Notes: generated from the sequence alone by a model not told the origin. Shown: positions 42,830 to 52,348, numbered from the stretch's first letter. The stretch is 64,000 bases of DNA from Haladaptatus salinisoli (GCF_020614375.1 NZ_CP085327.1:992001-1056000), one strand, 5' to 3'. Translations and numbers: made by a program.

Positions 42830-44635
42830 ATGACAGAGGAATTCTCCCTCGAAGACCTCGCCAGTCTCCCCGAGTTTCACCACCCCGCCGCCTCGCCCGA
42901 CGGCGAGCGAGTCGCGGTCTACTACGACGGGACCGGTCGCAACGAACTCCACGTCGTCGACGTGGCGACGGGCGAGATGCGGCGGGTGAGCGACGGGGAG
43001 GTGCCCCGAAACGCCCGCTGGCCCTTCATGTGGGCGCCCGACGGCGAGCGCATCTACTTCCACAACGACGACGCGGGCGACGAACAGAACGACGTCTGGG
43101 AACTCGACCTCGACGGGAACGCCTCGCCCGTCGTCGAGGATTCGGGTCAGTGCATCCTCTTCGACGTCCACGGCGACCGACTCCTCTACGGCAGCAGCGC
43201 GGGCGGGCAGATGAACCTCTACCGCTACGACCGCGAGACGGGGACGAGCGACCGACTCACCGAGTACGAGTTGGGGGTTCACTTCGCGTCGTTCAGCCCC
43301 GACGGCGACCGAATCGCGTACGGAACCAACGAGTCGGACGACTTGAAAAACAGCGACGTGTACGTGGCCGACGCCGACGGGTCGAACCCTCGAAACCTCG
43401 AAATCGGCGTCGACGGAAGCGAATCGCGCTTCGCCGACTGGTCGGCCGACGGAACCGAACTGCTCGTCTCGGACGACACCGAAGACAAGACGCGCTGCGG
43501 CGTCTACGACCTCGAAACCGACGAGATAGAGTGGTTCGGAGCGGGCGAGCGCGTCGAAAATCCCGTCGCCTTCCTTCCGGACGAACGCGGCTTCCTCGCG
43601 CTCCTGACGCGCCGCGCCGCTGTCGTCCCCCTCGTCTACGATGTCGAGGGGAACGCGACCGAACTCGACCTCCCCGTCGGCGTCGCGTCGTTCCCCCGGT
43701 ACGGCGACGCCGCCCTGCTCGGCGACGGACGGGTGCTCGTGGAGCAGACGACGCCGACGCAGCGACCCGCGCTGCTCGTCCACGACGTCGGGTCCGGCGA
43801 GACGCGGACGCTCATCGAACCGGAGTACGGCGACGTCGACCCGGACTCGTTCGCGGACGCGGAGTACGTCACCTTCGAATCGCACGACGGGCTCGAAATC
43901 GGCGGCCTGCTGTACGACTCGGGCGAGCGACCCTCTCCGGCGGTCGTGAAGGTCCACGGCGGCCCGGCGTCGCACGACCTCCGGCGGTTCGACCAGCGCG
44001 CGCAGTTCCTGACGAACCGAGGGTACAGCGTCCTCGAAATCAACTACCGCGGTTCGCTCGGCCGGGGGCGCGAGTTCAAGAACAGCCTCGTCGGCGACTG
44101 GGGCGGCGCGGAACAGGACGACATCGCCGAGGGCGTCCGCTGGCTCCGCGAGCGGGAGCGGATAGACGAGGAGCGAATCGTCGTCTACGGCGGTTCCTAC
44201 GGCGGTTACAGCGCCTACTGGCAGATGGTTCGGTATCCGGAGCTGTACGCGGCGGGCATCGCGTGGGTCGGCGTCACCGACCTCCACGACATGTACGAGA
44301 ACACGATGCCCCACTTCCGGACCGGACTCATGGAGAAGTACTTGGGCGACCCCGAGGAGAACCACGACCTCTACCGGGAGCGCAGTCCCGTCGAGTACGC
44401 CGAGAATTTGGACAAGCCCCTCCTGATGGTGCACGGCGTCAACGACCGCCGGGTGCCCGTCTCGCAGGCTAGGCTGTTCCGCGACGCGCTTGACGACGTC
44501 GGGTTCGAGGAAGGCGCTGACTACGAGTACGAGGAGCTCGGCGCGGAGGGCCACGGGAGCACCGACATCGATCAGAAGATTCGCTCGTTCGAACTCCTCG
44601 ACGACTTCCTCGACCGGCGGGTCGCGGCGCAGTAA
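42830..44635 (+). CDS. S9 family serine peptidase (prolyl-oligopeptidase/acylaminoacyl-peptidase-like)
   Basis: A 601-residue protein: an N-terminal seven-bladed propeller (repeated blades such as EDLASLPEFHHPAASPDGERVAVYYDG and FASFSPDGDRIAYG) followed by an alpha/beta-hydrolase domain from about residue 340. The nucleophile lies in YGGSYGGYSAYW, the acid in GVNDRRVP and the base in EGHGSTD. It would cleave short peptides in the cytoplasm. A TATA-like CTTATTA (42799-42805) is 28 bases ahead of the ATG, fitting a leaderless mRNA. Confidence 0.93.
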   Translation: MTEEFSLEDLASLPEFHHPAASPDGERVAVYYDGTGRNELHVVDVATGEMRRVSDGEVPRNARWPFMWAPDGERIYFHNDDAGDEQNDVWELDLDGNASPVVEDSGQCILFDVHGDRLLYGSSAGGQMNLYRYDRETGTSDRLTEYELGVHFASFSPDGDRIAYGTNESDDLKNSDVYVADADGSNPRNLEIGVDGSESRFADWSADGTELLVSDDTEDKTRCGVYDLETDEIEWFGAGERVENPVAFLPDERGFLALLTRRAAVVPLVYDVEGNATELDLPVGVASFPRYGDAALLGDGRVLVEQTTPTQRPALLVHDVGSGETRTLIEPEYGDVDPDSFADAEYVTFESHDGLEIGGLLYDSGERPSPAVVKVHGGPASHDLRRFDQRAQFLTNRGYSVLEINYRGSLGRGREFKNSLVGDWGGAEQDDIAEGVRWLRERERIDEERIVVYGGSYGGYSAYWQMVRYPELYAAGIAWVGVTDLHDMYENTMPHFRTGLMEKYLGDPEENHDLYRERSPVEYAENLDKPLLMVHGVNDRRVPVSQARLFRDALDDVGFEEGADYEYEELGAEGHGSTDIDQKIRSFELLDDFLDRRVAAQ

Positions 44636-44669
44636 ATCGCCGGCGTCCCGTTCGACCGACGCACCCGGC

Positions 44670-45644
44670 CTACGGGAGCACCGCCAACCCGCGCGCCGTC
44701 TCTCGTTCGAACTCCGCGGGCCACTCCGCGTCGAGTTCGTCCCACGTCGTTCCCGCGTCCTCGGTGCGGTAGAGTCCGCGGTTGTTGACGGCGTACAGCT
44801 CGCCCCCGGCGGTTCCGGATTCGAACACCGTCCGCGTGACGCCCTCGCCGGTCGGCAGTCCGTCGAGTCGTTCCCACGGTTCGCCGTCCCGTTTGCGGTA
44901 GACGTACGATTCGGCGGCGCTAGCGTTGTGCGCGGTTCGAGGGCCGCTGGCGCTCGAGAGGAGGACGGTGTCCGGGTCGTCCGGCGCGAGGGCGACGCTC
45001 CAGCAGTAGCGGTGGTCGAGGCCGTCCTGCGGGTACTCCCACGTCTCGCCGCCGTCGTCGGACTCGGCGTAGCCGTCGCCCGCGGCGGACCAGACGCGGT
45101 CCGCCGCGTCGGGGTGGGTCGTCAGCGAGTGGTTGTCCCGACGGGCGCTCGAAACCCGGTCCTCCCACGTCTCGCCCGCGTCGTGCGTCTGCACGAGCGC
45201 GCCGGCCTCGATGCCGACGTAGAGGTGTTCCGGGTCGTGAGGGTCGGGTTCGACCCACCGGACGTGGTGGGTGTGCGGGCGCGGCGGGAACGACCACTGG
45301 GGCTCGGAGGGCAGGTCGGTCAGCCCCTCGCGTCGCTCCCACGAATCGCCGCCGTCGGTGCTCCGGTAGACCGCGCTCGGCTCCGTCCCGACCCACGCCG
45401 TCTCCGGGTCGTCCGGATCGACGGCGAGCGACATCACCGACTCCCGAATCGTCTCCTCGCCGACCGGGTGGAACGTCTCGCCCCCGTCCTCGCTCCGGAA
45501 GAGGCCGGCGTCGAACGTCCCGCAGAAGACGCGGTCCGCCGTCGCGGCGACGCACTCCAGGTCGTGATCGTCCAGTCGTACCCCCTTCGTCCCCGTCTCG
45601 TCGGCGACGAGGAGTCCGCTCCGCATCGCGGCGTACAGTTCCAT
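44670..45644 (-). CDS. Asp-box (BNR/sialidase-like) beta-propeller protein
   Basis: A 324-residue protein with repeated Asp boxes: LFRSEDGGETFHP, VYRSTDGGDSWERR, YAESDDGGETWEY and LYRTEDAGTTWDEL. These mark the blades of a six- or seven-bladed propeller. There is no signal peptide. No catalytic residues of a true sialidase are obvious, so it is probably a binding or structural propeller. ATG at 45644. Confidence 0.85.
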   Translation of the reverse strand: MELYAAMRSGLLVADETGTKGVRLDDHDLECVAATADRVFCGTFDAGLFRSEDGGETFHPVGEETIRESVMSLAVDPDDPETAWVGTEPSAVYRSTDGGDSWERREGLTDLPSEPQWSFPPRPHTHHVRWVEPDPHDPEHLYVGIEAGALVQTHDAGETWEDRVSSARRDNHSLTTHPDAADRVWSAAGDGYAESDDGGETWEYPQDGLDHRYCWSVALAPDDPDTVLLSSASGPRTAHNASAAESYVYRKRDGEPWERLDGLPTGEGVTRTVFESGTAGGELYAVNNRGLYRTEDAGTTWDELDAEWPAEFERETARGLAVLP

Positions 45645-45723
45645 ACTCGCGACTACGCGCTCCAGACGCCTGAATCTATCCGGAAGTAACAATAGTTTTA
45701 TATAACGGGCGCTCGCCGAGCCG

Positions 45724-45924
45724 TCACAGGTAGCGCTCTTCCTCCCCTTGCCCCCGTTTTCTCGTGATGTATCCGGCGATTCGGTTGCGAACGTCCTTCG
45801 ACGTGACGTTCGTCAACTTCTCGACGCTCTCTTTATTCTGGTCGAAGTCGTCGGTGAACGCTTCGGGGTAGCGCTCCAGCAGGATGTTCCCCACTTTCTT
45901 CACGTACGCGGGACGGACTGGCAT
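45724..45924 (-). CDS. rps17e: 30S ribosomal protein S17e
   Basis: A 66-residue archaeal S17e: YVKKVGNILLERYPEAFTDDFDQNKESVEKLTNV, then SKDVRNRIAGYITRKRG, which matches the family throughout. It binds the small subunit. It stands alone here, not in a ribosomal operon. A T/A-rich string (CGTTTTACC on the minus strand, about 45949-45957) is at leaderless distance from the ATG. Confidence 0.95.
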   Translation of the reverse strand: MPVRPAYVKKVGNILLERYPEAFTDDFDQNKESVEKLTNVTSKDVRNRIAGYITRKRGQGEEERYL

Positions 45925-46017
45925 CGGTACCGGTACTGAACACGGCGGTCGGTAAAACGATTGATGACGCTCGACCCCGTCGACGTCGATTTAACCGGCG
46001 GTCGCCTCTGTGGAGGA

Positions 46018-46380
46018 ATGGAACGATCGAACTCGGCGGCGGGCGCGGCGCTCGCCGACCGCCCTCGACTGACCCTCGTCGCGGGCGCGCTGGTGGTCGG
46101 TGCGGGCTACCGCCGCCGCTCGCTCGCGGCGAGCCTCGTCCTCGGAGCGTCGCCCCTCCTCGCCGATATGACGGCCTATCTGGTTCGAGACGCGCTCGCC
46201 GGCGCGCCCCTCTCGCCGGGGCGCGTGCTCTTTCTGTACTCGCGGACGCCCTACGCGCTGGTCGGTGCCGGCGCGTTGTACCTACTCGGGTACGGTTCGT
46301 CCCGGATTCGGCGCGGTTCCGAAACGGACCGGACCGCGACCGCTTCGACGGAAAAACGGCTGAGGGAAGACGGCTCATAA
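46018..46380 (+). CDS. Hypothetical small membrane protein
   Basis: A 120-residue protein with two or three membrane segments (about residues 17-33, 39-59, 80-97) and a basic C-terminus (RIRRGSETDRTATAS). ATG at 46018 is preferred because TTTAA (45990-45994) lies about 26 bases upstream; an earlier ATG at 45964 gives an unlikely extension. No family recognised. Confidence 0.6.
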   Translation: MERSNSAAGAALADRPRLTLVAGALVVGAGYRRRSLAASLVLGASPLLADMTAYLVRDALAGAPLSPGRVLFLYSRTPYALVGAGALYLLGYGSSRIRRGSETDRTATASTEKRLREDGS

Positions 46381-46399
46381 TCGCTCCACCGCCGTCTCG

Positions 46400-46933
46400 T
46401 TATTCTCGAATTTTCTTGGCGAACTTCTCGCGCACCTTCCGAATCTTCGGTTGGGCGTTCACCGTGCAGTAGGCGTCGTTCGGGTTCTTCTCGAAGTAGT
46501 TCTGGTGGTACTCCTCGGCCTCGTAGAACGCCTCCAGCGGTTCCACCTCCGTCACGATGGGGCCGTCGAACGCCTCCGCCGCTTCGAGTTCGTCGATGAA
46601 CCGCTCGGCGGTCTCCTTCTGCTCGTCGTCGTGGTAGAACACGGCGGAGCGGTACTGCGACCCCACGTCCGGCCCCTGTCGGTTCAGCGTCGTCGGGTCG
46701 TGGATGGTGAAGAACACCTGTAGCAGTTCGTCGTAGCCGACCCGCTCGGGGTCGTAGGTCACCTGCACGACCTCCGCGTGGCCCGTCCCGCCGGAGCAGA
46801 CCTCCTCGTAACTCGGGTACTCGACCGACCCGCCCGCGTACCCCGACGTGACCGATTCTACGCCCTCTAACTCCTCGAACGCGGGTTCGAGACACCAGAA
46901 ACATCCGCCTGCGAGCGTCGCTCGTTTCGTCAT
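46400..46933 (-). CDS. msrA: Peptide-methionine (S)-S-oxide reductase
   Basis: A 177-residue enzyme that reduces methionine sulfoxide in proteins. The catalytic cysteine is in GGCFWCLEPAFEEL at the N-terminus, followed by the conserved GYAGGSVEYPSYEEVCSGGTGHAEVVQV and HDPTTLNRQGPDVGSQYRSA. The resolving part at the C-terminus is short. Standard single-domain MsrA without a fused MsrB. ATG at 46933. Confidence 0.95.
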   Translation of the reverse strand: MTKRATLAGGCFWCLEPAFEELEGVESVTSGYAGGSVEYPSYEEVCSGGTGHAEVVQVTYDPERVGYDELLQVFFTIHDPTTLNRQGPDVGSQYRSAVFYHDDEQKETAERFIDELEAAEAFDGPIVTEVEPLEAFYEAEEYHQNYFEKNPNDAYCTVNAQPKIRKVREKFAKKIRE

Positions 46934-47065
46934 AGGAGGTCGTAGGAGGTCGAGGCGTTAAGGTGCACCGATGGCGGCCGACGCTACCGGCGGTCGGCCG
47001 GGACGCGACGGAGCGGCCGGGATAGGGGCGCAAAGGTGAATCCGCCGCGCGGCGTAGGTGTCACC

Positions 47066-47515
47066 ATGTCCACGCGGGAAGAGCGGAACAAAGCGGTCGT
47101 TCGTCGGTACGCCGACGAGGTGTGGGGGGAGGGGAACGTCGACGCCATGGACGAGTTACTGACGCCCGAGCAGGTGTACCACGACCCGACGTTCTCCGGC
47201 GCGGAGCACGTCGACGAGTTCAAGGAGTTCATCCGCGGCTACCGCGCCGCGTTCCCCGACCTCCGGTACGACGTCGAGGGAATCGTCGCCGAGGACGATT
47301 ACGTCGCCTTCTGGGGTCGGGTGCGCGGAACCCAGGAGGGCGAGTTCCTCGGCGTCCCGCCGACCGGGAACCGCATCGACATCATGGGAATCGGCGTCGT
47401 GCGACTCGAAGACGGGAAGATAGCCGAGCGATGGGCGAACTTCGACGTGTACGGGATGATGAAACAGCTCGACGCCGACCCGACCGTGGTCGACCGCAGC
47501 GACGAGGCGGAGTAG
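47066..47515 (+). CDS. SnoaL-like (ester cyclase/NTF2-fold) protein
   Basis: A 149-residue NTF2-like protein. Its helix REERNKAVVRRYADEVWGEGNVDAMDELL and the strands YDVEGIVAEDDYVAFWGRVRGTQEGEFLGVPPTGNRIDIMGIGVVRLEDGKIAERWANFD match the ester cyclase/SnoaL group. Members act on small hydrophobic substrates or are of unknown role. ATG at 47066 gives the family start; a longer reading to 47036 adds ten residues. Confidence 0.88.
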   Translation: MSTREERNKAVVRRYADEVWGEGNVDAMDELLTPEQVYHDPTFSGAEHVDEFKEFIRGYRAAFPDLRYDVEGIVAEDDYVAFWGRVRGTQEGEFLGVPPTGNRIDIMGIGVVRLEDGKIAERWANFDVYGMMKQLDADPTVVDRSDEAE

Positions 47516-47539
47516 CGATTCGGGCGAACGCGAGCCGGG

Positions 47540-48337
47540 CTACACCCGCCGGAGGAACGTTCGTACCTCGGCGTAGGCGTCGTCGTACTCGTCCTCCAGC
47601 ACGTAGTGGCCGGCGTCGCGGACGTGCACCAACCGTCCGTCGGGCAGCAGGTCGGCGGCGTCCAGGTCTCGAACCCGCCGCTCGACGTCGCCGTCGGAGC
47701 GCAGCACGAGCGTCGGACAGGGGATTCCGGGGAAGACGTCGACGATCGGGGAGGGGTAGCCCTCGCGCGCGATTTCGGCCACTCGGGGACTGCACTCCAG
47801 GGATGCGGTCGCGAGGCGTCGGGCCTGCTCCGGATCCCGCTCCTCGTAGTGTTCCGCGACCACTTCCTCCACCGATTTTCCGTCCACCCCTTCGAGCCGC
47901 TCGCGGACGATGGCCGCCAGTTCGTCGGGCGCGAGGTCGGGCGTCTCGTGCATCCCCGTGGGGTCCTCGAGCACCAGCGCGCGAGGGAGGCCGGGGCGTT
48001 CGGCGGCCGTCCAGGCCGCGGTCGCGCCGCCCATCGAGTGCCCGAACAACACCGGATTCTCGAGTTCCAACCCGCGCACCACGCCGGCGAGGTCGGCGAC
48101 CCGGTTTTCGACGTCGTAGCCCGTCGCCGGGGCGTCCGAGCGACCGTGTCCGCGGGCGTCGTAGGCAACCACGTCGTAGTCGTCGGCGAGGTCCTCGGCG
48201 AGCGGCACCCACCGCCGGCCGCCGTCGTAGAATCCGTGGGCCATCACTATCAGCGGCCCGTCGCCGATTCGGTAGTACCGTAGGTCGACCCCGTTCGCGC
48301 GGACGGTGTCCGCGCTCCACTCGTCGGAGAGATTCAT
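47540..48337 (-). CDS. Alpha/beta hydrolase
   Basis: A 265-residue hydrolase. The oxyanion segment is VMAHGFYDGGRRWVPLAEDLA; the nucleophile elbow GHSMGGATAAW carries the catalytic serine; an acid is expected near RSDGDVE and the base histidine is in RDAGHYVLED. Cytoplasmic; substrate unknown. ATG at 48337 (MNLSDEW) is chosen; an in-frame ATG 12 bases upstream is an alternative. Confidence 0.92.
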   Translation of the reverse strand: MNLSDEWSADTVRANGVDLRYYRIGDGPLIVMAHGFYDGGRRWVPLAEDLADDYDVVAYDARGHGRSDAPATGYDVENRVADLAGVVRGLELENPVLFGHSMGGATAAWTAAERPGLPRALVLEDPTGMHETPDLAPDELAAIVRERLEGVDGKSVEEVVAEHYEERDPEQARRLATASLECSPRVAEIAREGYPSPIVDVFPGIPCPTLVLRSDGDVERRVRDLDAADLLPDGRLVHVRDAGHYVLEDEYDDAYAEVRTFLRRV

Positions 48338-48427
48338 CGGAGTTTCCACTTCGGAGAACGGTCGTTTAAACTGTTCGTCCGGTCGAGGGTTCGAACCGCA
48401 CGGAGAGACGCGACGAAGCCGCCCGAA

Positions 48428-49642
48428 TCACAGTTCCAGAAAGTCCGAGGCGGTGACGACCTTCACGTCCCGTTCTTTCACGTACCGCAACAGCTCCTCG
48501 AACTCGCCTTCCCCGATATCGCCTCCCGTCCCGACCTCGTGGAACAGGGGAACGACGTACTGGCCGTACTCGGCGGCGTAGTCCACGAACTCCTTCACCA
48601 CCGCCACGTCCTTGCCGTACACCCGCGAGACGATGGCGTCCTCGCGCACGAACGGCATCCCGTTCGGACAGCCGCCGAAGCTGAAGACGGTGTCGTAGTA
48701 CCGCCGGGCGAGGTCGAACGTCTCCGAGCCGACGAGGTTCTTTGGGACGAGCAGGTGGCGCGCCCCGTCGTCGAACCCCCGCGATTCGAGGTAGCCCCGT
48801 GCCTCCTTGAGGAGGGCTCTCTGTTCGTCCGCGGAGTACTCCGGGAGGAAGCGCGCGCCGACGTTGGGATGGGCCGAGATATCCCACCCGCCCTCCGCCA
48901 TCGCCGACAGTTGGTCTTCGGTCAGCCGATCGTCGTCCCCGACGCTCCCGGGGATGACGCCCTCGACGCCCGCGAATCCGTACCGCTCCATCAGTTCGAA
49001 CGCGCGGTAGTGGCTGGCGTAGCTGTCGTCGAAGGTGAACGTCACGTAACCTCCGTCCGCGCCAGCGACCGTCCGGAGGTCGTCAACGAGGAACTCCACG
49101 GGCGTCTCGGCGTTCGGGTCGAGCGGCCGCCCGACGACGCGGAGTTTCCGTACGCGCGAGAGGTCCGCCCCGGCCGTCCGGCCGGTGACGCCGAAGTTGA
49201 CGCGCATCCACCGGTTCCTCGGGCCGAGCACGGTTCGCTTGAGGACCACCTTTCGCTCGTCGTCGGGCGCGAGGAGTTCGACGGCGACCTTCGCCCGTTC
49301 GTGGGAGGTGAACTTGACCGCCATCGAGAAGTTCGTCCCGCGGAGGTCGGCGCTCGAGAGCGACTTGACGATGTGCCCCTCCTTCGTCTCCTCGCTTCCG
49401 GTCACGCGGGCGCACCGCGACCCCTCGTAGGCGTCGGTCGATTTCGAGAGCGACCCCCGTCGTTCGACCGCCTGCCAGTGGCCGAGGGACTCGAAATCGT
49501 CGGCGACCGCCACGCTCGGCGCTCCGGAGCCGCTCACCTTTCCGGCATCGTCGCTCTTCGCCGCCTCCATAGAAAGCGACGAGCACCCCGCGAGTCCGGC
49601 CGCGCCGGTCGCGGCGAGGAACGCTCGTCGCGTCTGTCGCAT
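48428..49642 (-). CDS. Tat lipoprotein with a polysaccharide-deacetylase (NodB) domain
   Basis: A 404-residue exported protein. Tat signal RQTRRAFLAATGAAG and lipobox LAGC; a carbohydrate-binding-like domain of about 160 residues (DDFESLGHWQAVERRGSLSK to EFLVDDLRTV); then a NodB-like deacetylase domain beginning VTFTFDDSYASHYRAFELMERYGFAGVEGVIPG, with a metal site from DD and the later ISAHPNVGARFLP. It would remove acetyl groups from a surface polysaccharide. A double ATG (49645/49642) leaves the exact start open by one residue. Confidence 0.88.
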   Translation of the reverse strand: MRQTRRAFLAATGAAGLAGCSSLSMEAAKSDDAGKVSGSGAPSVAVADDFESLGHWQAVERRGSLSKSTDAYEGSRCARVTGSEETKEGHIVKSLSSADLRGTNFSMAVKFTSHERAKVAVELLAPDDERKVVLKRTVLGPRNRWMRVNFGVTGRTAGADLSRVRKLRVVGRPLDPNAETPVEFLVDDLRTVAGADGGYVTFTFDDSYASHYRAFELMERYGFAGVEGVIPGSVGDDDRLTEDQLSAMAEGGWDISAHPNVGARFLPEYSADEQRALLKEARGYLESRGFDDGARHLLVPKNLVGSETFDLARRYYDTVFSFGGCPNGMPFVREDAIVSRVYGKDVAVVKEFVDYAAEYGQYVVPLFHEVGTGGDIGEGEFEELLRYVKERDVKVVTASDFLEL

Positions 49643-49790
49643 CATCGCTGGCGGGTTGGAAGAACCGGCCGTATATTCTTATGCAGAGTTTAATGTGAGC
49701 AGACACGTTCGGGATTCAACCGAGGTTTCCAGTCGTGACGAGGGAGCGTCATTACGCTCCGACGAACGGTGGCACGCCTCCCGCGAAGCA

Positions 49791-49822
49791 TTTAAGTACT
49801 TCCGGACCTAACTATAGGTTAG
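49791..49822 (+). promoter_or_regulatory. TATA box and inverted repeat ahead of tfb
   Basis: TTTAAG (49791-49796) should place the transcript start near 49818-49823. Exactly there lies an inverted repeat CTAAC-N5-GTTAG (49808-49822). This gives the TFB mRNA a 5' leader of about 58 bases, unlike the leaderless neighbours, and a symmetrical operator-like site over the start point. A second TATA-like string, ACTATAG, is inside the repeat. Confidence 0.45.
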
Positions 49823-49879
49823 TAAGCCGACTCCCAGCCGACGGTATCTCACTTCTGAGAGCCGGTTTTCATCCTCATC

Positions 49880-50890
49880 ATGACGAGTACGACAGTTCAC
49901 CAGAGAGACCGAACAGTATCGAACACCGAACGAGAACGAGAGCGAGAGAGCGCCGAACGAGACGTCTGTCCCGAGTGCGGCGGTCGCCTCGTCGCCGACG
50001 ACGAACACGCCGAGACGACCTGCGCGAAGTGCGGTCTCGTCGTCGAAGCGGACGCCATCGACCGCGGGCCGGAGTGGCGCGCCTTCGACGCGGCCGAACG
50101 CGACTCGAAATCGCGGGTCGGCGCGCCGACGACGAAGATGATGCACGACAAGGGGTTGTCGAGCAGCATCGGCTGGCAGGACAGGGACGCCTACGGGAAC
50201 TCGCTGGGGTCGCGCCAGCGCGAGAAGATGCAGCGACTCCGCACGTGGGACGAACGCTTCCGCACGCGCAACAGCAAGGAGCGCAATCTCAAGCAGGCGC
50301 TGGGCGAGATCGAGCGGATGGCCTCGGCCCTCGGCCTCCCCAAGAACGTCCGCGAGACCGCCAGCGTCATCTACCGCCGGGCATTGAAAGAGGACCTGCT
50401 GCCGGGACGCTCCATCGAGGGCGTGGCGACCGCCTCGCTCTACGCGGCCGCCCGCCAGACCGGCGTCCCCCGAAGTCTGGACGAGGTGGCGAGCGTCAGC
50501 CGCATCGACGAGATGGAGTTCAAGCGCACCTACCGCTACATCGTGCGCGAACTCGGCCTCGAAGTGAAACCCGCCGACCCCGCGCAGTACCTCAACCGGT
50601 TCGAGAGCGAAGTCGAACTCGGCGCGGAGACGAAGCGCCGCGCGCACGAACTGCTCGCGACCGCACAGGAGCTGGGCGTCACCAGCGGGAAGTCGCCCAT
50701 CGGCCTCGCCGCCGCCGCGCTGTACGCCGCCGCGCTGCTCGAAGGCGAGGATTTGACGCAGGACGCGGTGAGCGATATCAGCGGCGTGAGCACGGTCACC
50801 ATCCGTAACCGCTACCACGACCTGCTGGCCGCCGCCGACGAGACGCAGGCGCTCCCGTCGAACGTCTCCATCGACGGAGTCACGGCGTAA
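49880..50890 (+). CDS. tfb: Transcription initiation factor IIB (TFB)
   Basis: A 336-residue general transcription factor that bridges TBP-bound promoters and RNA polymerase. An Arg/Glu-rich tail of about 25 residues precedes the zinc ribbon CPECGGRLVADDEHAETTCAKCGLVV. The B-finger region follows (AFDAAERDSKSRVGAPTT), then two cyclin repeats starting at EIERMASALGLPKNVRETASVIYRRAL and AHELLATAQELGVTSGKSPIGLAAAALYAAALL. Haloarchaea carry several TFBs; which one this is cannot be told. Its stop abuts the stop of the convergent surface protein. Confidence 0.96.
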   Translation: MTSTTVHQRDRTVSNTERERERESAERDVCPECGGRLVADDEHAETTCAKCGLVVEADAIDRGPEWRAFDAAERDSKSRVGAPTTKMMHDKGLSSSIGWQDRDAYGNSLGSRQREKMQRLRTWDERFRTRNSKERNLKQALGEIERMASALGLPKNVRETASVIYRRALKEDLLPGRSIEGVATASLYAAARQTGVPRSLDEVASVSRIDEMEFKRTYRYIVRELGLEVKPADPAQYLNRFESEVELGAETKRRAHELLATAQELGVTSGKSPIGLAAAALYAAALLEGEDLTQDAVSDISGVSTVTIRNRYHDLLAAADETQALPSNVSIDGVTA

Positions 50891-52348
50891 TCATCGATTT
50901 TCGCGCAACGACGAAGACCGACGAGCGTCGGCCCCGGAACTGGGTCGGATCTCACCCAGATCGGCGATCGTCGGTCCGTTCACTATCGTCACGGTTCGCC
51001 CGTCGCGGACGATTCGGAAGGCGTCGGCGAACCCGCCGCCTTCGATGACCCACGTTCCGGGGGCGACGCGCGTCGCGTTCTGACCGCGGAGGAGGTCGCG
51101 GTACGCCCGCGCGAACTCGGTCGCGTCCGCCGACGAATCCCACTTCGTCCGCCAGACGTAGCCTCGCTCGTCGCCCTTGTGGTAGGGCCAGAGTCGGTCG
51201 TTCGCCCACCCGTCCGAGGGTTCGCTGGTGTAGTTGAAAACGTCGAACTCGCCGGCCTCGGGGTCTTCGAACTCCCGCCACCGGATGACCGGGTTGTCGT
51301 AGACCCGGCCCTGATACCAGAACATCGCGTATATTCCGGCTTCCCCGACCGTCTCCGACCCGTTTTCTCCCTTTTCGCCGTAGAGTCGCCACCCGTTTCT
51401 CGCTCGTCCGTCGAGCCGGAGCGACGCGGGCGGGGCGTTTCGCGTCTCCGGGTCGATGACCTGCTCGGACGACTTCGGCGGATTCCCGTACTCTCGCTCG
51501 ACCGCGTCCCAGCCGTCCGATTCGACGATCGAGGCGACGTACGCGGGGCCGTCGGAGTACGGTTGAATCGTCGCCACCTGCATGGCGAGGTTGTAGGGGG
51601 GGAGCGGGCCGCCGCCGTAGGGCGTCCGCCGCGGTTCCGGGCCGGGCGTCTCGACGCACTCCCACTCCGCACCGCAGCGCTGCACGTACCGTTTTTCGAC
51701 GTACGACGCTTCGCCCTCGGTCAGCCCTTGGAGGCCTCGCTGTCCGTCCATCGTCTGGGCTTCGAACTGCGAGGTGTTCAGGTCGCCCCGCTGGTCCTGG
51801 AGCGCGTGCGTGAGTTCGTGAATCAGCGTCGCGTTATCCACCACGAGTTCACCGTCGGAGATGACGAATATCTCGTCCTCGCCCGGTAGGTAGAATCCGG
51901 CGATGCGCTCCTGCGAGAGCCGCGTCCGTTCGCGGACGGCGTCGGTCGGTTCGTCGGTGACGAACATCGCTTCCCATATCTGGTTCTCCCACGCCCGCTG
52001 TGCGGGCGTGGACTGCGCTCGCAACTGGCTCCGAACGATTCGGCTGAATCGTTCGCGCGGGAGCGATTCGACCGTCACGTTCCGGGCGAACTCCTCCTCG
52101 CGGATGAACTCCACGCGCGCCATCGCCCGACCCACGTACGCCCGGAGTTCGGCGTCCGTCAGCCCGTCGCTCTGGTCGACGGCGATGCTCTCGTTGTGCC
52201 AGTAGCCGTTCTCCCAACCGAGCACGTCCGAGTCCGGGTCGGGCGGCGGACCGACGTTTCCGCGCTCGCCGGCCGCGCTATCGGTCACGCAGACCGCCGG
52301 TGCGACGCAAACGAGCAGAACGACGACGACTACCCCCACACCTCGCAT
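50891..52348 (-). CDS. Surface metalloprotein of the Hvo_1808 type
   Basis: A 485-residue exported protein with an N-terminal signal peptide (VGVVVVVLLVCVAPAVCVTDS). The core carries a HELTH zinc motif in NATLIHELTHALQDQRGD, and a downstream glutamate in GLTEGEASYVEKRYV could be the third ligand, so it is probably a zinc metalloprotease. Many N-x-S/T sequons are present (for example NESIA, NVTVE, NYTSE). The pattern matches what I know as Hvo_1808 family surface proteins. It ends just against the TFB stop, on the opposite strand. Confidence 0.82.
   Translation of the reverse strand: MRGVGVVVVVLLVCVAPAVCVTDSAAGERGNVGPPPDPDSDVLGWENGYWHNESIAVDQSDGLTDAELRAYVGRAMARVEFIREEEFARNVTVESLPRERFSRIVRSQLRAQSTPAQRAWENQIWEAMFVTDEPTDAVRERTRLSQERIAGFYLPGEDEIFVISDGELVVDNATLIHELTHALQDQRGDLNTSQFEAQTMDGQRGLQGLTEGEASYVEKRYVQRCGAEWECVETPGPEPRRTPYGGGPLPPYNLAMQVATIQPYSDGPAYVASIVESDGWDAVEREYGNPPKSSEQVIDPETRNAPPASLRLDGRARNGWRLYGEKGENGSETVGEAGIYAMFWYQGRVYDNPVIRWREFEDPEAGEFDVFNYTSEPSDGWANDRLWPYHKGDERGYVWRTKWDSSADATEFARAYRDLLRGQNATRVAPGTWVIEGGGFADAFRIVRDGRTVTIVNGPTIADLGEIRPSSGADARRSSSLRENR

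Noticed and set aside
45724-45924. Start of a ribosomal protein operon
   Set aside because: S17e stands alone with unrelated neighbours on both sides and opposite strands.
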